Shown here piece by piece: positions 1 through 7,338 of a DNA stretch of 29,299 nt. The number at the start of each line of letters is the position of its first letter. The stretch's first letter is position 1. A program made the position numbers and the translations under genes. The notes beneath the pieces are model-generated. The model worked only from the letters and a program-made list of their open reading frames with translations. It was not told where the DNA came from and did not search any database. The DNA comes from Loki-b32 sp048941605 (GTDB lineage: Archaea > Asgardarchaeota > Lokiarchaeia > Sigyniarchaeales > SOKP01). The stretch covers positions 1 to 29,299 of the forward strand of contig JBHLNL010000025.1 in assembly GCA_048941605.1 (NCBI GenBank). Direction: 5' to 3'.

Positions 1-387
1 GTTGACATTATCAGGCCAGCTGCTAAGAGGTGGGAAGCGTTGATTTCCACTGCCACCTCCACCACGACCATCACCGACGCGGTAGGTACCGGCACTATGC
101 CAAGCCATACGGATGAATAAGGGACCATAATGACCGAAGTCCGCTGGCCACCAGCTTTGCGACTTAGTCATAAGATCAGCGAGGTCCTTCTTTACAGCCT
201 TCAAGTCAAGACTATTGAATTCTTTAGCGTAATTGAAATCTTTGTCCATTGGATTAGACTTAGCTGAATGTTGGTGTAAGATATCAAGATTCAACTGGTT
301 TGGCCACCAATCTCGGATCGTCATACCACCACCAGAAGTGAGCCTCTTGATCTTACCTTTTGCCGAGTTTCTACTATCTTCATCCAT
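1..387 (-). CDS. katG: Catalase-peroxidase, N-terminal part (truncated by window edge)
   Basis: The 129 visible residues match the start of bifunctional haem catalase-peroxidases, which remove hydrogen peroxide in the cytoplasm. Recognisable landmarks are the WWPNQLNLDILHQH block (about residues 27-40), the WWPADFGHYGPLF block (79-91) and the distal haem pocket RMAWHSAGTYR, giving distal Arg93, Trp96 (the Trp of the family's Met-Tyr-Trp adduct) and distal His97. The start is ATG at 387-385; the frame runs off the left edge, so about four fifths of a usual ~730-residue protein is missing here. Base composition is striking: about 54% GC over positions 1-180 and about 48% over 1-360, against AT-rich neighbours. 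That fits recent transfer from a bacterium, or a chimeric contig end. It is divergent from a Fur/PerR-type regulator, the usual partner of katG in bacteria. Identity is very secure; regulation is inferred. Confidence 0.95.
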   Translation of the reverse strand, partial: MDEDSRNSAKGKIKRLTSGGGMTIRDWWPNQLNLDILHQHSAKSNPMDKDFNYAKEFNSLDLKAVKKDLADLMTKSQSWWPADFGHYGPLFIRMAWHSAGTYRVGDGRGGGGSGNQRFPPLSSWPDNVN

Positions 388-480
388 AATTCTATTCCTT
401 TTTTTCCATAATTAATTTTTATAGCATTATCTATACAAGAATGCCTATTATATATGTGAATACTTAATAATTTATTACAC

Positions 481-493
481 AAGAATCATTCTT
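481..493. promoter_or_regulatory. 6-1-6 palindrome, candidate Fur/PerR operator
   Basis: AAGAAT-C-ATTCTT is a perfect inverted repeat around one central base. Fur-family dimers typically bind inverted repeats separated by one base, and this site lies between katG and a Fur-family gene. The sequence itself is not the bacterial PerR box, so specificity is unknown. Confidence 0.45.
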
Positions 494-516
494 ATATAAT
501 AATTAATATCAAACAG

Positions 517-530
517 TAATCATTATTAAT
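517..530. repeat. TAATCATTATTAAT motif, copy 1
   Basis: This 14-mer upstream of the Fur-family gene occurs again at 1071-1084 upstream of the HExxH membrane protein. It is partly palindromic (TAAT/ATTA arms). It could be a second operator type, but in such AT-rich DNA chance is possible. Confidence 0.35.
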
Positions 531-609
531 ATAGATTATGATTTATTTTAATAGTATTTTAAATTATAAAATATTTCAATATTATTATTGAAAAATTTCA
601 GTGATTTAA

Positions 610-1023
610 TTGGATACTCAAGATTTAATTGTGATCTTCCGAGAAAATGGATTTAAGTTAACAACTCAACGATTAGCAATATCTAATTTTATCCTTTCCC
701 GAAATGATCATCCTACAGCAGAGCAGATATACCAACATTTAAGACATGAGTATCCAACTATAAGTTTGGGTACAATTTATAAGACTTTGCATTTATTAAA
801 AGAATTAGGGCTAATTCAAGAGCTTGGTTTCGATGAAGGGAGTATAAGGTACGATCCAGATATGGAAGTCCATATAAATATGGTATGTTCTAAATGTGGA
901 AAAATTTCTGACTATAAAGCAAAAAATGTAAAAGAATTGTGGAATAATATCATATCAGATTTAGGAATTAAACCTAAAGGACAACGTATAGATATATATT
1001 ACGAATGCAATAATTGCACGTAA
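610..1023 (+). CDS. Fur/PerR-family metal-dependent regulator
   Basis: A 137-residue protein of the usual Fur-family length, expected to bind DNA as a dimer and sense peroxide or metal. The winged helix spans about residues 1-80 (TTQRLAI, HPTAEQIYQHL, GTIYKTLHLL). The dimerisation half has the structural zinc site C93-x2-C96 and C133-x2-C136. By alignment by eye to Bacillus PerR, regulatory-site residues His34, Asp82, His88 and Asp101 are kept, but the position of the second His of the HxH pair is Asn90. The start is TTG at 610, directly after an in-frame TAA, with a GTGA just upstream as a weak ribosome site. It lies divergent from katG, which favours a PerR-like peroxide response over iron uptake control; Fur or Zur roles cannot be excluded. 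Confidence 0.88.
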   Translation: MDTQDLIVIFRENGFKLTTQRLAISNFILSRNDHPTAEQIYQHLRHEYPTISLGTIYKTLHLLKELGLIQELGFDEGSIRYDPDMEVHINMVCSKCGKISDYKAKNVKELWNNIISDLGIKPKGQRIDIYYECNNCT

Positions 1024-1068
1024 AAATGATTAACAACAAGCTTTTCAAATTAGTCCCTCTTATAATTA

Positions 1069-1084
1069 ATTAATCATTATTAAT
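1069..1084. promoter_or_regulatory. Palindrome with repeat of the upstream motif, copy 2
   Basis: ATTAAT-CATT-ATTAAT is a 6-4-6 inverted repeat containing the same TAATCATTATTAAT 14-mer found at 517-530. It lies 15 nt before the ATG of the HExxH membrane protein gene. Shared placement upstream of two neighbouring genes suggests common control; evidence is modest because the DNA is AT-rich. Confidence 0.4.
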
Positions 1085-1099
1085 CAGGGAAATTATTAC

Positions 1100-2098
1100 A
1101 TGTATTTTTATTGGGCGATTGTTTCACCAATTTTACCTGCTTTGGCTATAGTTTTGAGTGCTATATTGGTTAAAGAAAAAAGAAGAGTTAGGCAACTTTT
1201 TTTTGGGAGTATATTGATTTTTAATATAAATATTGTTTTTAACATTATCAATGTATTTCGAAGAGATTATAATAGTACCTTTTCAATCTTTCCTTTAAGT
1301 AATTATATATTGTATTTAATAATCCTAAATGCTATATTTATTTCAGTTTCAACCTTACTTTTCATAAAATTAGATATATTTAAACAAAATCGCTATATAA
1401 ATGGAATTCAATCTTTTTTCTATAAAATAAAGAATAATATATTTAAAATTGAAAAAATATCTGATATAATTCTATCAATTTTCATAATTTTCTGTCTTTT
1501 TTATATAGTAGGCTTTTTAAATCTTTTCATTCACGAATTTGGTCATGCAATGGCAGATGTTATTTTTGGTACTTACTATAAAGAAATTAGAATTAATATG
1601 TATCTTCAAGGATGGACTGCTGGAGGGGGAATCTCTGCAATTGATGAATTTTATATACTTAAGCTTTCAGGAATTTCACTTGGTGGCCTAATTGCAGAAT
1701 CTCTTTTTGCATTATTCACTTTAATTATTATTATACAGAAAAAAGAAAGGAATAATTTTACATGGTTGTTGTCGATTGCCATTTCAATGCTCTTTTTAAA
1801 TCGAGTAGCTCTTTATTTCACATTTCCAGTGTTATTAAATATAAGTAGCGATGTACTGTCACTTGCAAATTTGGGTTTTGATCCATTGATCCTTTTTTTT
1901 ATATTTTTTCCATTCTTGATAATAACATTCATTTTCACGTTTAAATTACTATCAAGACTTTACAAAACTAGCTTGAATCGTGACAGAAAATTCATGTATA
2001 TTCTTTTTCTTGGTTTAACAACATATATCATTATATTAAATATAGTGAAATTTATTAATGAAGCTGGAATACCTCTGATTTTTTTCAATTTTTACTAA
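1100..2098 (+). CDS. Integral membrane protein with HExxH zinc-protease motif (M50-like)
   Basis: A 332-residue polytopic membrane protein with about seven or eight hydrophobic segments. One segment carries FIHEFGHAMAD, placing His145, Glu146 and His149 as a candidate zinc site inside or beside the membrane, followed by a glycine-rich stretch near residues 170-178. This is the pattern of M50/M50B site-2-type proteases, which cut membrane-bound substrates. The second family motif (an Asn/Asp-Gly third ligand) is not clear to me, so activity is uncertain. ATG start at 1100 with CAGGGA 9 nt upstream. It follows the Fur-family gene in the same direction after 76 nt and shares an upstream motif with it, so it may be part of the same stress response. 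Confidence 0.6.
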   Translation: MYFYWAIVSPILPALAIVLSAILVKEKRRVRQLFFGSILIFNINIVFNIINVFRRDYNSTFSIFPLSNYILYLIILNAIFISVSTLLFIKLDIFKQNRYINGIQSFFYKIKNNIFKIEKISDIILSIFIIFCLFYIVGFLNLFIHEFGHAMADVIFGTYYKEIRINMYLQGWTAGGGISAIDEFYILKLSGISLGGLIAESLFALFTLIIIIQKKERNNFTWLLSIAISMLFLNRVALYFTFPVLLNISSDVLSLANLGFDPLILFFIFFPFLIITFIFTFKLLSRLYKTSLNRDRKFMYILFLGLTTYIIILNIVKFINEAGIPLIFFNFY

Positions 2099-2154
2099 AA
2101 AAGTAATAAGTTAGTCACATTAGACCAAACTCATATTATTATAATTTTAGATAT

Positions 2155-3012
2155 TTATTTTTTGCCAATCTTTTTCATTTCTTCTACTTTTTTATCAATT
2201 ACTTCTCTCATATATCTAAAACCTGGAGTTAGGTTTTCTGTTAACTTTGGGATTGCTGTTCTTAATGGAAATTTCATACCTTGGCCTCCTCCAGTTTGAT
2301 ATAAATTCTCTAATACATAAAATATAAAATCTGCGGGCATCCCGATTGCGAGTTCATGATTTTGAATTCCTGCAAATGAGCGATCACCCATACCAGGAAT
2401 GATAATTTGGGCTTTTTGGGTAATGAACGGTATCATTCCTCCTTTTCCGCATGTTTCACCAAAACCTTCGAATGTTGATTGAATTCTATACTTGCGTTTA
2501 TGTTCGTAGTTGAGCGCGTGAATGATGGTAGTGATTTGTGGACCATCACAAAAAACTGTTATTGCATCGGGAATAACGGGTGTATTATATAATGGAGAAA
2601 TAATAACACCACGATATGCTAACTCTATTAAATTTTTAAAGTTACTCTTATACATATGTTCAGCTCTTCTCTTTTCCGCTTTTTCGTCCTTTGTCCATTT
2701 TTGACGTATCTGGGATTCAATAAACTCCTCTAATGTAAGCGGTACCCATCCATGCGCCACAGAACTAGGTGTACAGAAGTTGTCATCTGCTGTGATGCAT
2801 AATTTCTTGTTCCACCTGCGAGCATAAGTGAAAGCTTGACAAATAGATACTTTTTCTCCTTTCTCTATCGGTCTTTCAACTCCCGGAGGGATCTCTGTTT
2901 CAATATTTTTAATATACTTAACCGATACTGGATATGTCTGGAGATGCATCCTATTAAATAACTCCACGCCCGCCTTTCGATAATCTTCAATCGTCTTATT
3001 TTTATCACTCAT
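2155..3012 (-). CDS. DUF169-family protein (COG2043-like)
   Basis: A 285-residue soluble protein resembling the DUF169 family of archaea and anaerobic bacteria, whose function is not established. Visible family traits are the conserved SVKYI near residue 30, a cysteine-containing segment SICQAFTYAR (Cys58), LCITADDNFC (Cys72, Cys80), FCDGPQ (Cys155), FGETCGKGG (Cys188) and GMGDRSFAG near 207-215. Five scattered cysteines would permit a metal or redox centre, but none is demonstrated. ATG start at 3012 has a good ribosome binding site, GGTGA, 9 nt upstream. It converges on the HExxH gene and stands alone otherwise. Confidence 0.7.
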   Translation of the reverse strand: MSDKNKTIEDYRKAGVELFNRMHLQTYPVSVKYIKNIETEIPPGVERPIEKGEKVSICQAFTYARRWNKKLCITADDNFCTPSSVAHGWVPLTLEEFIESQIRQKWTKDEKAEKRRAEHMYKSNFKNLIELAYRGVIISPLYNTPVIPDAITVFCDGPQITTIIHALNYEHKRKYRIQSTFEGFGETCGKGGMIPFITQKAQIIIPGMGDRSFAGIQNHELAIGMPADFIFYVLENLYQTGGGQGMKFPLRTAIPKLTENLTPGFRYMREVIDKKVEEMKKIGKK

Positions 3013-3079
3013 GTTATATTTTCACCTTTCATTTTTATTATACTTTGTCTTAAATATTTTTTAATCATTCTTTTTATAT

Positions 3080-3192
3080 CCTAGAGGTGAAAATAAGCCA
3101 AATGAGTCTATTATTGAAAAATTTGGTAGATAACCAAATAAACCGATTCTTATCGAATAAAAAAACGCATATTTTATTAGTTCAAAATAAAA
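3080..3192. repeat. Imperfect ~113-bp direct repeat, unit 1 (left of gap)
   Basis: This stretch begins CCTAGAGGTGAAAATAAG and ends in TTAGTTCAAAATAAA. It aligns along its whole length with the unit right of the gap, with substitutions but little length change. No ORF is present. It could be part of a longer tandem array or duplicated promoter/leader DNA of the minus-strand DUF169 gene. Confidence 0.75.
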
Positions 3193-3202
3193 NNNNNNNN
3201 NN
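3193..3202. other. Assembly gap (10 N)
   Basis: Ten consecutive Ns break the sequence exactly between two diverged copies of a ~113-bp repeat. The true gap length is unknown; scaffolding across a repeat array is the likely cause. Confidence 0.98.
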
Positions 3203-3206
3203 GATT

Positions 3207-3318
3207 CCTAGAGATTAAAATAAGACAAATGAGGCTTATCTTGAAGAATTTGGAAAATATCAAATTAAATTTAATCTTATAGAATAAATAATAAGCATCT
3301 CATTAGTTTAAAATAAAA
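3207..3318. repeat. Imperfect ~113-bp direct repeat, unit 2 (right of gap)
   Basis: Begins CCTAGAGATTAAAATAAGAC and ends TTAGTTTAAAATAAAA, matching unit 1 in order throughout (for example AAATGAGNCT, GAANAATTTGG, TCTTATNGAATAAA). The remainder of this 3013-3433 spacer holds only AT-rich DNA and the promoter side of the DUF169 gene; no RNA gene was recognised. Confidence 0.75.
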
Positions 3319-3433
3319 TTAAAAAAAAAAGATAAGATTCGATAACAATCGCAAAAACAGATTTTTACTAATTATTATTTTTTTCTTATATTATATTTTA
3401 TTACTATTTGCGGATTTATTAACATTCAAAGAA

Positions 3434-3694
3434 TTAAAAGCTGAAATTTCCTCTTCTGCCTCTATTATATGGATTTGGAGGTGCTTTCTCGGTCACTACA
3501 ACATTACTAGCTTGTGGTCCTTTTTGACCATCAACTACTTCAAATTCGACTTTGTCATTTTCATTTAATGTCTTATATTCGTCATCCCTGCCAGATAAAG
3601 CGCTATAATGTACAAATACATCGCTTCCTTCTTCAGAACTTATAAATCCATAGCCTTTACGGCTATTAAACCATTTTACTGTTCCTTTTACCAC
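3434..3694 (-). CDS. Cold-shock domain protein (CspA-like)
   Basis: A small single-stranded nucleic-acid-binding protein with the five-strand OB fold of the cold-shock domain. RNP1 (KGYGFI, about residues 13-18) and RNP2 (VFVHYSAL, about 26-33) are intact, and the C terminus ends in a short basic Arg/Gly/Phe tail (NRGRRGNFSF). It should act as an RNA chaperone. I chose GTG at 3694, which gives the canonical MVKGTVKWFNSRKGYGF start and 86 residues; an in-frame TTG at 3706 would add four residues. Upstream is a strong 9-bp inverted repeat (3726-3748). Such proteins are common in bacteria and scattered in archaea. Confidence 0.93.
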   Translation of the reverse strand: MVKGTVKWFNSRKGYGFISSEEGSDVFVHYSALSGRDDEYKTLNENDKVEFEVVDGQKGPQASNVVVTEKAPPNPYNRGRRGNFSF

Positions 3695-3725
3695 TTTTAA
3701 AACCAAATTTTATTACTTTTTAAAT

Positions 3726-3748
3726 GATTCTTTAATTTCTAAAGAATC
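3726..3748. promoter_or_regulatory. 9-bp inverted repeat upstream of the cold-shock gene
   Basis: GATTCTTTA-ATTTC-TAAAGAATC is a perfect 9-bp inverted repeat with a 5-nt centre, about 20-30 nt before the cold-shock protein start on the minus strand. It may be an operator or a 5' leader hairpin; cold-shock genes in bacteria are often controlled by leader RNA structure. Confidence 0.55.
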
Positions 3749-3911
3749 AAAGAATGAAAAGAGAACAAGAATAATAAACTTTGACTTTTTTGAGATATTT
3801 TGAAAACAGATTTATTTTAAAAAATTAAAAATTGGGCTTAAGATCTATTAAATATTAATTCGTGAAATTGAATCTATATATTTCATCAAAATAAGAATTA
3901 TATACAGAATT

Positions 3912-4346
3912 ATGTTAACAAAAAATAAAATATTGCTAATTTTAATTGGAATTTTCTCACTTCTCATAATACTTCTCACTCCTTATGGTATTGATATAGA
4001 TATTGGGCCAGGTCCCGTGAGACTTTTAGCAATTTTTTGGGAATTCTTTGCTTTAACAGTCATCAGATGGTTTACAGTATTAATCTATGTCCCATATTAC
4101 TTTTTTCGATTTATTACTTTCTATTATGTTATGAGATATATTATCGGAACAGTCTCAAAAAAGAAAGTGATAATATTATCGATTATAAGTGAATTAATTC
4201 CATTACTATTCTCGATTCTAGGATTAATATTTCCTGATCCTTCAGGTGAGCCTTACATAAATACTGTAATTTCAATCCCAATTCTACTTTTGTACAATTT
4301 GATCCTTGTCTTCGTATTTTCAAATAGAAAATTAAACTTAAAGTGA
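3912..4346 (+). CDS. Small integral membrane protein, unknown
   Basis: A 144-residue hydrophobic protein with about four membrane segments (roughly residues 6-25, 38-75 as one or two segments, 84-106 and 116-137) and a short basic end. It begins MLTKNK, so the N terminus is probably cytoplasmic. A conserved-looking loop IDIDIGPGPVRLL follows the first segment. I do not recognise a family. It is on the plus strand between the cold-shock gene (minus) and the first histidine kinase (minus), so it is probably transcribed alone. Confidence 0.6.
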   Translation: MLTKNKILLILIGIFSLLIILLTPYGIDIDIGPGPVRLLAIFWEFFALTVIRWFTVLIYVPYYFFRFITFYYVMRYIIGTVSKKKVIILSIISELIPLLFSILGLIFPDPSGEPYINTVISIPILLLYNLILVFVFSNRKLNLK

Positions 4347-4397
4347 CTAAAATCGACAACATTTAAAAAAAAATACATCTTAACTCTTTTTTTTCTT

Positions 4398-7145
4398 TTA
4401 GATGATTGGTAATGAGAAATAAAATATAGACCCTTTATTTGTACCTTCTGATTCAACCCAAATATTTCCACCATGTAATTCAATAATTTTTTTAGATATA
4501 AATAATCCAAAACCAGAACCTTCAGCAATAATATCCATCCCTTGCCCATATCTCTCAATTTTCCCAAACTGTTTAAATATTCTGGTTTTTTCTTCTTCTG
4601 TAAGGCCAATTCCATTATCCTTTATTGAAATAATTATGAAATCATCTTCAATGTCAGATTTAATCTCTATTAAACCACCTGGAGGTGTATATTTAACAGC
4701 ATTATTTAAAAGATTACTAATTACTTGGTGGATTTGCTCCTTTTCAAATTGAGTTATTAGTTTTTCCTGTAATTTTACATTTATGCTATGATTTCTCAAT
4801 TTTGAGAAGCCCTTAATCTCGTTTACACACACTTTAACCAAAAAAGATAGATCTTCTTCTGATTTACGAAGTTGGATTGCTCCAGATTCTAGTTCAGCTG
4901 TTTTTAAAATGTCACCAATAAGGTTTTCAAGACGTAAGCAACCTTGTTTAATTTCATTTAATGTGGATATTATTAAAGCATCAAGTTTATCTCTATGTAC
5001 TTCTAAAAGGAGTTCAGAAAAACCTTTGATAGATACTAGAGGTGTTTTTAACTCATGAGAAGTTCTTCTTAGTAATTCAGATTTTAATTGATTTAATTTT
5101 ATTAATTCTTGTTGAGCTTTCACTCTTTCAGTGATATCAATCTGAGTAACCAAATCCGCTGGTTGACCTTCATAAATCATAGTTTTTGAGAGATTGTCTA
5201 CCCAAAAAAATTCTCCATTTTTTTTTATACACTGAATAGGATAATGAATAATAACATCCAGATCACCAACTTGTTTTTTTCTTAACTGTTCTCTAACAGT
5301 TTCTAACGATTCAGGAGATACTGTTTTTAGTAATTCGCCCGGCTCCCAATTTAACATTTCCTCTACTGTATAACCATATAAATTTGCCATTTCATGATTA
5401 ACATATTTTATCGTGTTATCTTGAATAATGCATATCGCTAAAAGAGATTCTTCTGTTATTTTCCTGAATTTCTCTTCTGATTCTTTTATCTTATCTTCAG
5501 CTTTTTTTATATCGTTAATATCAATTGTCATTATAAAATCCGCGGTTTTTCCTTGATAAATTATAGTTTTTGAAAAATTATCGACCCAAATAACTTCTCC
5601 ATCTTTTTTTATTACTCTATATTGATAATGAGTAATTACATCTGGGTCACCTGCCATTTTCTTACGTGCTTGTTCCATGACAAAGTTCAAGTCGTCTGGA
5701 TAAATAAGCTTTTTAAATTCGTAAGGCTCCCAATTCTGAATTTCTTCACGAGAATATCCATTTATCTCTGCTGCTTTTTTGTTAAAATACTTAAAAACTC
5801 CATCTTGTAATATTATAATTCCCATAAATGACTGTTCAGCTATTGTTCTGAACTGTTCTTCAGATTCCTTTAACTTTTCATCTGATTCTTTTTGTTCAGT
5901 TATATCTTGAATTAAGACTTGGAAAAATATTTCATCATTTATTCTAAGTCTAGAACTCTGCCAATGTACCCATACTTTTTTACCATTATTAGAGATTAAT
6001 AACAAATCTATTGGTTCTGGGATCTTTCCTTTACGCATCATATTCAATCTTTCGCTAAATAGCTTTAGTAATTGATCAGCGTTTTTGAAATAAGGTATTA
6101 TATCGGTATAATTTTTCCCTATAAAATCTAATCCCGCATATTCAGATAGTTTTTGGAGAAGAAGTTTGTTACTTTCAACTAAATTCCCTTTTGAGTCGAA
6201 GATGGATATATTGATTGGAAGATGATAAAATAAATGACGAAATTTATTTTCAGATTCTCTTAATTTTTGTTCAGATTCAATTTTACTAGTTTTATCGATA
6301 AAAGTAACAAGACTAGCAGGTTCCCCTTGATATATGATTTTTTTATTGTATTCTTCAATCCATTTTAATTTTCCGCTTTTGGTGATGATCCTAAAAATAG
6401 AATTAGAGTATTCATCTATGTCTCCTTCTTCACTTCGTTTCAAGCGTCCCATTATTTGTTCTAGATCTTTGCTGTAAATTGCTTTAGTGATATCTAATTC
6501 TGTCCAATTCAACATTTCCTCAACAGGGTAACCAATAATATCTGAAACAGCTTGATTAATATATTTAAATCGACCTTTCTGTATTATGAAAATTCCCATT
6601 AATGATTGTTCTGTGAGCCCTCTATATTTTTCTTCAGATTCTCTTAATTTTTGTTCTACAAGTTTTCGCTCTGTAATATCTATTATCACCTCAAGTGTTT
6701 TATCCAGAGTACCATCTGGATTAGGATATGGAGCAGAAATTATTTCATATGTTCTGTTATCTATGGCTTTTAATTCATTTCTTTTTATTTCATCATATTT
6801 CAATGTATCCTTCACTTGACAGAAATTACAGGGATAGTTCTGGCCCATATATTTATTATAACATTTCTCTCCAATACATTCGCCAAATCTTTCCTTTAAA
6901 ACTTGGTTTTGATAGAGAATTCTATAGTCTTTACTCACAATATCTATACCAAAACCTATATTAGTTAATACTGTAATCAGAGAGCGATACTTCTCTTCCG
7001 ATTCTCTAATTTTTTTTGTATGTTCATTTACTTTATTTTCTAAAATAGAAATTAATTCTTGAAAATCATGGTCTGGATCTTTTAAGAAATTTTTCAAATT
7101 TTCATATTCAGATGAAGAAAAAACATTTTCGTTCGATTTCAACAT
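4398..7145 (-). CDS. Five-PAS sensor histidine kinase
   Basis: A 915-residue soluble kinase with no membrane segment. Short helical linkers (KLRESEEKYR type) separate five PAS domains at about 52-160, 172-290, 300-418, 430-545 and 558-673. Then come HisKA with phospho-acceptor His697 (SHELKTPLVSIKGF) and HATPase: N-box NLLNNAVKY (811-819), G1 DNGIGL (843-848), G2 GSGFGLFISKK (877-887). PAS1 carries a cysteine cluster (Cys90, Cys95, Cys106, Cys109: GEKCYNKYMGQNYPCNFC), found in some redox or metal-sensing PAS domains. PAS2, 4 and 5 resemble one another (EEMLNW and similar, WVDNFSKTIIYQG), indicating internal duplication. Its catalytic half is closely similar to the next kinase. It starts with ATG at 7145. 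No receiver domain or partner regulator is nearby, so the output is unknown. Confidence 0.93.
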   Translation of the reverse strand: MLKSNENVFSSSEYENLKNFLKDPDHDFQELISILENKVNEHTKKIRESEEKYRSLITVLTNIGFGIDIVSKDYRILYQNQVLKERFGECIGEKCYNKYMGQNYPCNFCQVKDTLKYDEIKRNELKAIDNRTYEIISAPYPNPDGTLDKTLEVIIDITERKLVEQKLRESEEKYRGLTEQSLMGIFIIQKGRFKYINQAVSDIIGYPVEEMLNWTELDITKAIYSKDLEQIMGRLKRSEEGDIDEYSNSIFRIITKSGKLKWIEEYNKKIIYQGEPASLVTFIDKTSKIESEQKLRESENKFRHLFYHLPINISIFDSKGNLVESNKLLLQKLSEYAGLDFIGKNYTDIIPYFKNADQLLKLFSERLNMMRKGKIPEPIDLLLISNNGKKVWVHWQSSRLRINDEIFFQVLIQDITEQKESDEKLKESEEQFRTIAEQSFMGIIILQDGVFKYFNKKAAEINGYSREEIQNWEPYEFKKLIYPDDLNFVMEQARKKMAGDPDVITHYQYRVIKKDGEVIWVDNFSKTIIYQGKTADFIMTIDINDIKKAEDKIKESEEKFRKITEESLLAICIIQDNTIKYVNHEMANLYGYTVEEMLNWEPGELLKTVSPESLETVREQLRKKQVGDLDVIIHYPIQCIKKNGEFFWVDNLSKTMIYEGQPADLVTQIDITERVKAQQELIKLNQLKSELLRRTSHELKTPLVSIKGFSELLLEVHRDKLDALIISTLNEIKQGCLRLENLIGDILKTAELESGAIQLRKSEEDLSFLVKVCVNEIKGFSKLRNHSINVKLQEKLITQFEKEQIHQVISNLLNNAVKYTPPGGLIEIKSDIEDDFIIISIKDNGIGLTEEEKTRIFKQFGKIERYGQGMDIIAEGSGFGLFISKKIIELHGGNIWVESEGTNKGSIFYFSLPII

Positions 7146-7338
7146 AAAGTATCAATTTAAAGCAGTTTATTAGATTAATATAAAAAAAGTTTTACATTGA
7201 TAATAATGTAAATCATTTTTAAAGATTAGTTTTAAAAAAAAATTATAATAAATACTATGCTTTGCTAGGTTTGATGACTCAGAAGGTATTGAATAGATCT
7301 TGAATTAAAGTGATAATTAATAAAGAGTAAAATGTTAT
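7146..7338. promoter_or_regulatory. Divergent promoter region, kinase / M23-like gene
   Basis: 193 nt of AT-rich DNA between two divergent starts. It must hold both promoters; I see A/T runs but no convincing operator or hairpin. Confidence 0.4.

Larger units (their letters stand above)
388..609. promoter_or_regulatory. Divergent katG / Fur-PerR intergenic region
   Basis: This 222-bp AT-rich spacer must carry both promoters. It contains a palindrome with 6-1-6 geometry at 481-493 (AAGAAT-C-ATTCTT), a related half-site ACAAGAATG at 435-443, and TAATCATTATTAAT at 517-530, which recurs upstream of the next gene. No ORF of note is inside. The assignment as an operator region rests on geometry and context only. 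Confidence 0.6.

Noticed and set aside
3080..3318. CRISPR array
   Set aside because: Only two long diverged units of ~113 bp, no short identical repeats with unique spacers, and no cas genes.
4253..4615. 120-residue minus-strand frame overlapping the 3' end of the five-PAS kinase and of the small membrane gene
   Set aside because: It runs through the conserved kinase G2 region in another frame and has low-complexity composition; a shadow of real genes.
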